From NCBI GenBank assembly GCA_003500165.1, contig DNSZ01000014.1, positions 1-6,994 of the forward strand: a stretch of DNA of 6,994 nt, in the 5' to 3' direction. The stretch comes from Paracoccaceae bacterium. Lineage in GTDB: Bacteria; Pseudomonadota; Alphaproteobacteria; Rhodobacterales; Rhodobacteraceae. Numbering within the stretch: position 1 is the first letter of the stretch; every line of letters starts with the position of its first letter. This document shows, piece by piece, positions 1 through 5,843 of the stretch. The notes under the pieces were generated by a model. It searched no databases, was not told where the DNA came from, and saw only the letters and a program-made list of their open reading frames with translations. The position numbers and the translations under genes are program-made.

Positions 1-11
1 ACGATTCAATG

Positions 12-38
12 CCGATTGACAAGCACCTTCCCGATTGA
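12..38. repeat. Direct repeat CCGATTGA (two copies, plus a weaker third)
   Basis: CCGATTGA occurs at 12-19 and again at 31-38, which is 19 bp start to start, or about two helical turns. A related CGATTCA lies at 2-8, 11 bp before the CGATTGA of the first full copy. The second copy overlaps the candidate -35 hexamer of the lipoprotein promoter, so the repeats could be an operator. No regulator is recognised, and an 8-bp repeat can arise by chance. Confidence 0.35.
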
Positions 39-63
39 GCCGGGCGGCAATGCAGCATAGGCT
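35..63 (+). promoter_or_regulatory. Candidate sigma-70 type promoter of the small lipoprotein gene
   Basis: A -35-like TTGAGC at 35-40 and a -10-like TAGGCT at 58-63 are separated by exactly 17 nt. Transcription would start near position 70 and give a leader of about 20 nt carrying the GGAG ribosome site (80-83). The same TAGGCT hexamer precedes thpR in this window. A TTGACA at 16-21 looks better as a -35 but has no matching -10 at 16-18 nt spacing. Confidence 0.45.
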
Positions 64-89
64 TCCCCAAGGTGATCGCGGAGACATCC

Positions 90-401
90 ATGCATCGAAC
101 GGGCTGGCTCTGGTTGGTCGCGGCGGTTTGCGGCGGGCTGCCTGGTTGCACCGAAGGCGCGGGCGGCGGGGCGGCGGCGCCCGCGGGCTATGGCCCGGTC
201 GACGCGGTTCCCACCGTGCAGGAGGCCGCCTGCATGGCAGCCGTGGCGGGCCGCGCGGGAAGTCGCGATGTCGTCGCCACCTGGACCAGTTATGCCGTCG
301 AAGGGTCGACCGTGTATGTCCGGGCGGCGGGCGGCGTCTGGAGCTGCGCGGTCACCAATACCGGCCGGGTCACCGGCCTTGCCGCCCCGGCCGCCGGCTG
401 A
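90..401 (+). CDS. Small predicted lipoprotein of unknown function
   Basis: This encodes 103 residues. The N-terminus has one Arg, a hydrophobic stretch rich in Trp, Leu, Val and Ala (about 5-16), and a lipobox L17-P18-G19-C20, so Cys20 is the likely lipidated residue after signal peptidase II cleavage. Thr follows the Cys, which by the E. coli rule favours the outer membrane. Residues 21-35 form a Gly/Ala/Pro linker. The rest is a small domain of about 65 residues with Cys48 and Cys86, which could form a disulfide in the periplasm. It resembles short 'EAAC.AAVA...WSC.VTN.GRV' proteins that I recall from alphaproteobacteria, with no assigned role. The ATG at 90 was chosen because GGAG (80-83) lies six bases upstream and because it puts the signal peptide at the N-terminus. 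An in-frame GTG at 72 would add six residues and has no good ribosome site. The gene is alone on the plus strand and converges with the ligase gene. Confidence 0.75.
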   Translation: MHRTGWLWLVAAVCGGLPGCTEGAGGGAAAPAGYGPVDAVPTVQEAACMAAVAGRAGSRDVVATWTSYAVEGSTVYVRAAGGVWSCAVTNTGRVTGLAAPAAG

Positions 402-408
402 GCGGCCG
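388..408 (+). terminator. GC hairpin over the lipoprotein stop codon
   Basis: CGGCCGC (388-394) pairs perfectly with GCGGCCG (402-408) around a 7-nt loop that contains the TGA stop (399-401). A second small stem, CGGCG/CGCCG (433-437/441-445), follows in the same convergent gap. Neither has a U tract, so terminator function is only a possibility. Stems like these also arise easily in GC-rich DNA. Confidence 0.3.
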
Positions 409-448
409 ATCACGGCGCGGGTGCCGATCGCGCGGCGCTGCGCCGACC

Positions 449-1669
449 TCAACCATAGCTGCGCTGGTCGTCGATCACCTTGCCGTCATTGGGCAGGTTG
501 CCGGGCACCACCAGTTCGATCTTGCCGCGCAGTTTCAGGATCGACGCAATCGAATCACCATAGCCGGCGACATCGTCGCCCGTCGTTTCCACCTCGACGA
601 TCATCGCATCCATCTCTCCGGCGCGGGTCACGGTGATCCGGGCCCCCGACACTTCGGGGTGGCGGGCGACGAATTCGGCGATCTGTTCGGGCCGCACGAA
701 CATCCCCTTGATCTTGGTCGTCTGATCGGCCCGGCCCATCCAGCCCCTGATCCGCATGTTGGTCCGGCCGCAGGGGCTTTGGCCCGGCAGCACCGCCGAC
801 AGATCGCCGGTGGCAAAGCGGATCAGCGGGTAGTCGGGGTTCATCGTGGTGACCAGAACCTCGCCGACCTGGCCCTCGGCCACCGGATCGCCGGTGCCGG
901 GCGTGACGATCTCGACGATCACGCCCTCATCGACGATCAGACCCTCCTGGGCCGCGCTTTCATAGGCGATGTTGCCCAGATCGGCCGTGGCATAGGCCTG
1001 GCGGCAGACGATGCCGCGATCGGCATAATCCTGGCGCAGCGACGGGAACAGCGCACCGCCCGACACCGCCGCCTTGGTGATGCTCAGGCTGCGGCCAAGC
1101 GCCTCGGCCCGGTCGAGGATCACCTTCAGATAGTCGGGCGTGCCGGCATAGGCGGTCACGCCGATATCGGCCGCCGCCCGGACCTGCAGATCGGTCTGGC
1201 CGGTGCCGGCGGGAAACACCGCGGCGCCGACCGCCCGCGCGCCATTCTCGAAGATCATGCCCGCCGGCGTCATGTGATAGCCAAAGCAGTTCTGCACGAT
1301 GTCGTCCGGCCCGATCCCCAGGGCATGCAGAAACCGGCCGAGCCGCCACCAATCCCGGCCAACCTCGCCCGGTTCGTAAAGCGGGCCCGGGGACTGAAAC
1401 ACATGGGCGAAATCCGCCGCCGGTTTGGCCGCGAAACCGCCAAAGGGCGGGTTGGCGGCCTGCGCCTCGCCCAGCCCGGCCTTGCGCAGCACCGGAAGCC
1501 CGGCCAGCGCGGCCGCGTCGGTGATCGCGGTCGGGTCGATATCGGCCAGCGCATCGGCATAGCCGGGCAGCGCCTTGGCCGCGGCGATCTGGGCGGGCAG
1601 GCATTCGGCAAGCGAGGCCGCGCGCGCATCGGCGCTGCGGGTTTCAAGATGGTCGTAATGGCTGTCCAT
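449..1669 (-). CDS. PaaK-like AMP-forming CoA ligase family protein with atypical P-loop
   Basis: This encodes 406 residues of the adenylate-forming enzyme superfamily, closest in style to phenylacetate-CoA ligase (PaaK), which makes an acyl-AMP from acid and ATP and then an acyl-CoA. Visible landmarks are FGYHMTPAG (129-137), the FPAGTGQT region (152-159), GTPDYL (176-181), QAYATADLG at the A5 position (224-232), RFATGD with the ribose-binding Asp (284-289), the hinge GRADQTTKIKG (312-322), and LPNDGKV with the candidate catalytic Lys397. The usual Ser/Thr/Gly-rich P-loop (SSGTTG in PaaK) is absent. Its place is taken by FQSPGPLYEPG (91-101), and the A5 Glu is Asp230. I recall similar 'SPGP' relatives beside Liv-type transporters, so this is probably a conserved subfamily and not a decayed gene. 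Its substrate is unknown. The ATG at 1669 was chosen because GGAGGA lies four bases upstream. An in-frame ATG at 1681 would add four residues and has a poor ribosome site. It may be co-transcribed with thpR, 107 nt upstream. Confidence 0.85.
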   Translation of the reverse strand: MDSHYDHLETRSADARAASLAECLPAQIAAAKALPGYADALADIDPTAITDAAALAGLPVLRKAGLGEAQAANPPFGGFAAKPAADFAHVFQSPGPLYEPGEVGRDWWRLGRFLHALGIGPDDIVQNCFGYHMTPAGMIFENGARAVGAAVFPAGTGQTDLQVRAAADIGVTAYAGTPDYLKVILDRAEALGRSLSITKAAVSGGALFPSLRQDYADRGIVCRQAYATADLGNIAYESAAQEGLIVDEGVIVEIVTPGTGDPVAEGQVGEVLVTTMNPDYPLIRFATGDLSAVLPGQSPCGRTNMRIRGWMGRADQTTKIKGMFVRPEQIAEFVARHPEVSGARITVTRAGEMDAMIVEVETTGDDVAGYGDSIASILKLRGKIELVVPGNLPNDGKVIDDQRSYG

Positions 1670-1673
1670 GCGG

Positions 1674-1679
1674 TCCTCC
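1674..1679 (-). promoter_or_regulatory. Ribosome binding site deciding the ligase start
   Basis: GGAGGA on the minus strand ends four bases before the ATG at 1669. It overlaps the alternative upstream ATG (1681-1679), so the downstream start is preferred. Confidence 0.7.
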
Positions 1680-1776
1680 ATGCGCGTTGCCGCAGTTTCG
1701 CCCGGCCGGGGCGCCGGTGGCAAGGGGAACCGTCTGCCAGGGCGGGCGGCGGACAACGGTCACATTGCGGTCAGGA

Positions 1777-2355
1777 TCAGGGATCGTTGGTCCCGACCTC
1801 GGGCCGGACGGCCGCACCGATCGGATAGGTGGCGAGCGGATCGTAGACCGGGCCATCGGGCCGCAGGGTCGAGCAATAGAGCCCGAAGCTTTCGACGGGC
1901 GCCGGCGGAATGCCCAGCAGGCCGTGCCGGGCGATGAAGCTGGCCAGCCGGCGCTGGCCGTCGCCACCCAGCCCCGCGCCAAATCGCGCAAGCGTCACAT
2001 GCGGGCGGAACCGGGTTCGGGGCCGTTCGATGCCCGCCCGGCGGACGGCCTCGCGGATTTGCGCCTGCAAACCGATCAGCGCCGGGTCCGGGGCGGCCTC
2101 GGCATGGAGCGTTCGGGGCGCCTTGCCACCAAAGCTGCCAAGGCCGGTCAGCCGCAAGTCGAAGGCCGCCGGGGCAAGGCGGCCAAGCTCATGGTGCAGG
2201 TCCTCCAACGCCGGCACCGGCTGGTCGTCGAGGAAGAGAAGCGTCAGATGCAGATTCTCCGGGGGCACGAGACGGCCCTCGGGGACATGCTCCTGCAGCC
2301 GGCCGAGCGCGATGGCCACGCTGTCGGGCAGGTCAAGGGCAACGAAGGCACGCAT
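1777..2355 (-). CDS. thpR: RNA 2',3'-cyclic phosphodiesterase (ThpR, 2H phosphoesterase / LigT family)
   Basis: This encodes 192 residues, a normal length for the family. ThpR enzymes hydrolyse RNA 2',3'-cyclic phosphate ends to 2'-phosphates and can carry out 2'-5' RNA ligation in vitro; they act in the cytoplasm. The two catalytic HxTx motifs are present: H36-L-T-L in ENLHLTLLFL and H119-V-T-L in FRPHVTLARF. The N-terminus MRAFVALDLP and the C-terminal LYCSTLRPDGPVYDPLATYP block (159-178) are typical of the family. The ATG at 2355 fits the family N-terminus. No Shine-Dalgarno sequence is visible, but TAGGCT lies six bases upstream, which suggests a leaderless transcript. It lies between livF (109-nt gap) and the ligase (107-nt gap) on the same strand. 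Nothing in its sequence links it to transport, so it is probably a neighbour by chance. Confidence 0.93.
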   Translation of the reverse strand: MRAFVALDLPDSVAIALGRLQEHVPEGRLVPPENLHLTLLFLDDQPVPALEDLHHELGRLAPAAFDLRLTGLGSFGGKAPRTLHAEAAPDPALIGLQAQIREAVRRAGIERPRTRFRPHVTLARFGAGLGGDGQRRLASFIARHGLLGIPPAPVESFGLYCSTLRPDGPVYDPLATYPIGAAVRPEVGTNDP

Positions 2356-2361
2356 GGGCGC

Positions 2362-2367
2362 AGCCTA
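2362..2367 (-). promoter_or_regulatory. Candidate -10 element of thpR (possible leaderless promoter)
   Basis: On the minus strand TAGGCT is followed by GCGCCC and then the thpR ATG, so transcription would start at or very near the A of the ATG. The hexamer is identical to the candidate -10 of the lipoprotein gene. The -35 region is weak: TTTCCC lies 17 nt upstream. The absence of a Shine-Dalgarno sequence is consistent with this reading but does not prove it. Confidence 0.35.
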
Positions 2368-2405
2368 GCGGCGGCCCCGCCGGGGGGAAAGCCCCGCGCG
2401 GCGCG

Positions 2406-2423
2406 CCGCCCCTCGTCGGGCGG
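2406..2423 (-). terminator. Candidate hairpin terminator after livF
   Basis: On the minus strand CCGCCC and GGGCGG pair perfectly around a 6-nt loop, starting about 40 nt after the livF stop. A 12-nt palindrome (GCGGCGCGCCGC, about 2398-2409) overlaps it. There is no U tract, so it could equally be processed or inert. The rest of the livF-thpR gap (2356-2464) is GC-rich, with no open frame that I can support. Confidence 0.3.
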
Positions 2424-2464
2424 TCTGGCAGGGGTCGGCCGGCGCGGCGGGTCGCCTGCAAGCT

Positions 2465-3325
2465 TCAGCTCAGCCAGCGTTTGCGGCGCCGATAGCTGCG
2501 CACGTCGCGATAGCTTTTGCGGCCCTCTTCGGAGAGGCCCAGATAGAATTCCTTGACATCGGGGTTCTCGCGCAGGGCGGCGGCCGGGCCGTCCATCACC
2601 ACCCGACCCGATTCAAGGATATAGCCGTAATGGGCATAGCGCAGCGCCACATTGGTGTTCTGTTCGGCCAGCAGGAAGGTCACGCCCTCGTTTTCGTTGA
2701 CGCTCTTCACGATCTCGAAGATCTGTTCGACCAGCTGCGGCGCCAGACCCATCGACGGCTCGTCCAGCAGGATCGTCTGGGGCCGGCTCATCAGGGCGCG
2801 GCCGATCGCGCACATCTGCTGTTCCCCGCCCGAGGTATAGCCGGCCTGGCTTTTCCGCCGCTCCTTCAGGCGCGGGAAATAGGTATAGACCATGTCGAGA
2901 TCGGCCTCGATGGCGCCGCGGCCGTCGCTGCGGGTGTGGGCGCCGGTCAGCAGGTTGTCCTCGACCGTCAGATGCTCGAAGCAATGGCGCCCTTCCATGA
3001 CCTGGATCACGCCGCGCTGCACCAGCGTCGCCGGGTCAAGCTCGGTCACATCGGCGCCCAGATAGCGGATCGCACCCTTGGTGACTTCGCCGCGGTCGGA
3101 ATGGAGCAGGTTCGAAATGGCCTTGAGTGTCGTGGTCTTGCCGGCGCCGTTGCCGCCCAGCAGCGCCACGATCGCGCCCTTGGGCACGGTCAGACTCACG
3201 CCCTTCAAGACCAGGATCACATGGTTGTAGATCACTTCGATATTGGTGACTTCGAGTATCGTCTCTGCGTCCCCGCCCTTGGCGGGGTGGGCAGCGCCGT
3301 TACCGGTCGGGTCGCTGTCGAGCAT
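2465..3325 (-). CDS. livF: Liv-type ABC transporter ATP-binding protein (LivF-like)
   Basis: This encodes 286 residues, one of the two cytoplasmic ATPases of a branched-chain amino acid type (HAAT) importer. Visible motifs are Walker A GGNGAGKT (57-64), the Q-loop region with Gln108 in VIQVMEGRHCFEHLTVEDNL (106-125), the ABC signature TSGGEQQM (164-171), Walker B TILLDEP (184-190), D-loop SMGLAP (191-196), and AEQN (220-223) in place of the usual H-switch His, as is common in LivF. MEGR where LivF usually has PEGR is a small difference. E. coli-type LivF is about 235-240 residues. This protein has about 20 extra N-terminal residues and a basic C-terminal tail (about 266-286, with six Arg/Lys in YRRRKRW and its flank). 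The start at 3325 has only a weak ribosome site, so the true N-terminus is uncertain, though no other Met precedes the ATPase core. It lies 72 nt after the binding-protein gene, with a hairpin between them. Confidence 0.93.
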   Translation of the reverse strand: MLDSDPTGNGAAHPAKGGDAETILEVTNIEVIYNHVILVLKGVSLTVPKGAIVALLGGNGAGKTTTLKAISNLLHSDRGEVTKGAIRYLGADVTELDPATLVQRGVIQVMEGRHCFEHLTVEDNLLTGAHTRSDGRGAIEADLDMVYTYFPRLKERRKSQAGYTSGGEQQMCAIGRALMSRPQTILLDEPSMGLAPQLVEQIFEIVKSVNENEGVTFLLAEQNTNVALRYAHYGYILESGRVVMDGPAAALRENPDVKEFYLGLSEEGRKSYRDVRSYRRRKRWLS

Positions 3326-3357
3326 GGCGCTTTGTCCGCTGTGAAGGGAAATCAGGG

Positions 3358-3384
3358 CCCGGCCGCCCTGGGGAAGCGGCCGGG
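3358..3384 (-). terminator. Intercistronic hairpin between the binding-protein gene and livF
   Basis: CCCGGCCGC and GCGGCCGGG form a perfect 9-bp all-GC stem (3358-3366 with 3376-3384) around a 9-nt loop, about 14 nt after the binding-protein stop codon. Downstream on the minus strand comes CCTGATTTCCCTT, not a clean U tract. Such stems after binding-protein genes are known to stabilise the upstream mRNA or terminate part of the transcripts, giving more binding protein than ATPase. That role is inferred here. Confidence 0.5.
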
Positions 3385-3397
3385 GTCATGGCTGGTG

Positions 3398-4696
3398 TCA
3401 GCTTTGCGGGTCGCAGGTCTCGTCCACCGGCCACGGCGCGTTGTCCTCGGCGTATTTCGCGGCGGCGGCCTCGACCAGGGGCGCGATCAGATCGGCATCG
3501 CCCTGCAACAGATCGCTGTCCTGCACGAATTTCTCACCATCCCAGCGCAGCATCCAGGCGCCGGCCGAACCCGTGTGGTTGTTGCACGCGGTCGCGAAGG
3601 GCGCGACCATCCCGGTCATCCCCAGCTCGGCAAGCCGCTCGTCGGTGATGTTCAGGTTGGCAAGCCCGTCGCGCAGCATCGGGCCGTCGATCTCGGCCAC
3701 GCCATGGATTTCCTGCGCCGTGCGGATCGCCTCGGCAAGGATCATCGAGATCACCAGACCGCGCTGGTAGAAGACCGAGTTGACGTCCTCTGCCTGGCTC
3801 TTTCCGGCGCCGATCACGTATTGCTGCAGATCGGCCATGATCGGGGCGTCGGGCTGCGGGATTGACCACGAGATCGAGCGGTATCCCGTCCCCTCTTCAC
3901 CGAGAAGCTTGAGGTCGGCGTCATGGCCGGCCCACCATATCCCCACGAACTGATCCATCGGATACCGTGTCTTGGCGGCCTCTTGCAGCGCGGTGGCGTT
4001 CATCGCGCCCCAGCCCTGCATGACGACGAAATCCGGACGCTCGCGGCGGATTTGCAGCCACTGCGCCGACTGGTTCTGCATCTGCGGAATCCCGACCGGG
4101 ATCGGCAGCAGTTCGAAACCGTGCTCGGCGGCCATGGCTTCCCACAGCGGGATCGGTTCCTTGCCGAACGGGTGATCGAGATGCAGGAACGCGATCTTCT
4201 TGCCGGCCAGATTGTCAAGGTCACCGTCCGAAATCGCCTGGGCGATCATCGAATGCCCTTCCCAGTAGGATGCCGGCGGGTTGAACGCCCACTGGAACAC
4301 GCGCCCATCCTGCATCGGCGAAAAGCCGTAGCCGGGGGCAAGGATCGGGATCTGGTCGGTGTTGGTCTGCGGCAGCACCTGCAAGGTAATGCCGGTCGAC
4401 CAGGGCTGGGTCACGATCGCGTCGGATTTGGTGCGCTCGTAGCATTCCACGCCTTTCTCGGTGGAATAGCCGGTTTCGCACTCTTCGAAGTCGACCGTCA
4501 CGCCGCCGATCCCACCATCGCGATCGTTCAGAAGCGTCATGTAGTCCGCCTGACCGTCCATCAGCGGTATGCCCGTGGATGCGAACGGTCCGGTCCGATA
4601 TGCCAGGTTGGGCGCATAGATTTCCTGCGCCAGGACCGAGGTCGCCGGGCCAAGCGCCAGCGACGCGGCGACGGCCAGTGTGGTGAAACGATGCAT
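3398..4696 (-). CDS. Periplasmic substrate-binding protein of a Liv-type ABC transporter
   Basis: This encodes 432 residues, a type I periplasmic binding protein (Peripla_BP_6 / COG0683 style). It has a Sec signal peptide: MHRF, a hydrophobic core (7-22), and a cleavage site VLA|QE after residue 23. There is no lipobox, so it should be soluble in the periplasm. Family features include the early YRTGPFASTGIPLMDGQADYM segment (33-53), DRDGGIGGV (58-66), and the interdomain strand KKIAFLHLDHPFGKE (166-180). Four cysteines (73, 85, 371, 428) could form two disulfides. Trp and Tyr are frequent in likely cleft segments (136-150, 254-259, 275-279). It is longer than E. coli LivK/LivJ (about 370 residues), so the ligand need not be a branched-chain amino acid; the neighbouring ligase hints at a carboxylic acid. 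The ATG at 4696 is supported by GGGAGGA four bases upstream and by the signal peptide. It lies 56 nt after livM. Confidence 0.93.
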   Translation of the reverse strand: MHRFTTLAVAASLALGPATSVLAQEIYAPNLAYRTGPFASTGIPLMDGQADYMTLLNDRDGGIGGVTVDFEECETGYSTEKGVECYERTKSDAIVTQPWSTGITLQVLPQTNTDQIPILAPGYGFSPMQDGRVFQWAFNPPASYWEGHSMIAQAISDGDLDNLAGKKIAFLHLDHPFGKEPIPLWEAMAAEHGFELLPIPVGIPQMQNQSAQWLQIRRERPDFVVMQGWGAMNATALQEAAKTRYPMDQFVGIWWAGHDADLKLLGEEGTGYRSISWSIPQPDAPIMADLQQYVIGAGKSQAEDVNSVFYQRGLVISMILAEAIRTAQEIHGVAEIDGPMLRDGLANLNITDERLAELGMTGMVAPFATACNNHTGSAGAWMLRWDGEKFVQDSDLLQGDADLIAPLVEAAAAKYAEDNAPWPVDETCDPQS

Positions 4697-4700
4697 GGAG

Positions 4701-4707
4701 TCCTCCC
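4701..4707 (-). promoter_or_regulatory. Strong ribosome binding site of the binding-protein gene
   Basis: GGGAGGA on the minus strand lies four bases before the ATG at 4696. It is the strongest Shine-Dalgarno in the window, matching the high demand expected for a periplasmic binding protein. It also fixes this start against in-frame upstream codons. Confidence 0.75.
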
Positions 4708-4752
4708 TTTCCTTGTTTTGCCCGCCTTGGGGCGCCGTTGCGCGGCCGTTGT

Positions 4753-5829
4753 TCAGTGCGGGAACGGCCACTTGATCAGTTTCTCGCGAATGAGGCCCCA
4801 CAGGCGCGCAAGGCCATGCGGCTCGACGATCAGGAAGAAGACGATCAGCGAACCGATGATCATGATGTTCAGATGTTCTAGCGTCGCCGACTTGATCTCG
4901 ACCCCCAAGAGTTCGGGCAGCGAGTTCAGGACCACCGGAAGTCCGACGATCAGGATCGCGCCGAGGTAGTTGCCAAGGATCGAACCGAGCCCGCCGATGA
5001 TCGCAATGAACAGGATCTGGAAGCTGAGCGTGATGTCGAACAGGTTGGGTTCGGCCGCGCCGCGCCACAGAAACACGAACAGCGCTCCTGCCACCCCGAC
5101 GATGTAGGACGATACCGCAAACGCCATGAGCTTCGACTTCATCAGGTTGATCCCGATCAGCTCGGCTGCGATGTCCATATCGCGGGTCGCCTTCCACATC
5201 CGCCCCAGATTGCCACGGGTCAGGTTGATGCAAAGCAGCGTTATGAGGGTGACGATGGCAAGCACGACATAGTATTGCGTCGTCGACGATGCGAGGGGGC
5301 CCGCGATGGTGATGCCCCACATGTCGACATTCGGCACCTGGATCGCGCCCGACGTGTTGTAGTTGTACAGCCAGGCCCATTTCTCGAACAGCCAGATCAG
5401 AAAGAACTGCGCGGCGAGCGTCGCGATGGCCAGGTAAAAGCCCTTGATCCGCAGAGAGGGGATGCCGAACACCACGCCGATGCCGGCACTGAAGAGGCCC
5501 GACAGCAGGATGGCCACCACCGGGTTCATCCATGGGAAGATCGTCAGCAACTTGTAGCAGGCATAGGCGCCGACGCCCATGAAGGCCCCGGTACCCAGTG
5601 ACAACTGGCCGGCATAGCCGGTCAGGATGTTCAGGCCGAGCGCGGCAAGCGAATAGATCAGGATCGGGATCAGCAGCGTCTGGAAGGTGAATTCCGATGC
5701 CGTCAGCGGAAAGGCGACCCAGGCACAGATCAGGATGAGGCCCAGCAGCCATGCATCCTGGCTGACCGGAAACAGCGCCTGATCGGCGCGATAGTTGGTC
5801 TTGAACTGTCCTGCGATGCGATAGAGCAT
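4753..5829 (-). CDS. livM: Liv-type ABC transporter permease (LivM-like)
   Basis: This encodes 358 residues, an inner-membrane permease subunit of the HAAT importer that pairs with LivH to form the channel. The sequence shows repeated hydrophobic segments (about 27-42, 50-68, 104-122, 130-147, 186-202, 236-254, 270-300, 320-336). The LivM hallmark GYAGQLSLGTGAFMGVGAY is at 71-89. The cytoplasmic coupling loop LGRMWKATRDMDIAAELIGIN at 208-228 matches the EAA-type motif that contacts the ATPases. The C-terminus EPHGLARLW is also family-like. The ATG at 5829 lies 14 nt after the livH stop. A purine-rich AAGGGGAAGCGGGGA fills this gap and overlaps the livH stop, which suggests translational coupling. 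The open frame continues upstream into livH but that extension is a shadow. Confidence 0.93.
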   Translation of the reverse strand: MLYRIAGQFKTNYRADQALFPVSQDAWLLGLILICAWVAFPLTASEFTFQTLLIPILIYSLAALGLNILTGYAGQLSLGTGAFMGVGAYACYKLLTIFPWMNPVVAILLSGLFSAGIGVVFGIPSLRIKGFYLAIATLAAQFFLIWLFEKWAWLYNYNTSGAIQVPNVDMWGITIAGPLASSTTQYYVVLAIVTLITLLCINLTRGNLGRMWKATRDMDIAAELIGINLMKSKLMAFAVSSYIVGVAGALFVFLWRGAAEPNLFDITLSFQILFIAIIGGLGSILGNYLGAILIVGLPVVLNSLPELLGVEIKSATLEHLNIMIIGSLIVFFLIVEPHGLARLWGLIREKLIKWPFPH

Positions 5830-5843
5830 TCCCCGCTTCCCCT

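Noticed and set aside
16..21. TTGACA as the -35 of the lipoprotein promoter
   Set aside because: It is a perfect hexamer, but no -10-like sequence lies 16-18 nt downstream. TTGAGC at 35-40 with TAGGCT at 58-63 fits better.
35..1828. Long plus-strand open frame (597 codons) opposite the ligase gene
   Set aside because: It is Arg/Gly/His-rich, has no domain pattern, and lies antisense to a well-supported gene. It is a GC-driven shadow frame.
2398..2409. 12-nt palindrome in the livF-thpR gap as a regulator site
   Set aside because: It is made only of G and C in a very GC-rich spacer, with no second copy in the window, so chance is the simpler explanation.
2630..3865. Plus-strand open frame opposite livF and the binding-protein gene
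   Set aside because: It spans two recognised genes and their spacer on the other strand, has low-complexity composition and no family motifs.
3923..4969. Plus-strand open frame opposite the binding-protein gene and livM
   Set aside because: It is antisense to two strong genes and shows the His/Arg/Gly-rich composition of a shadow frame.
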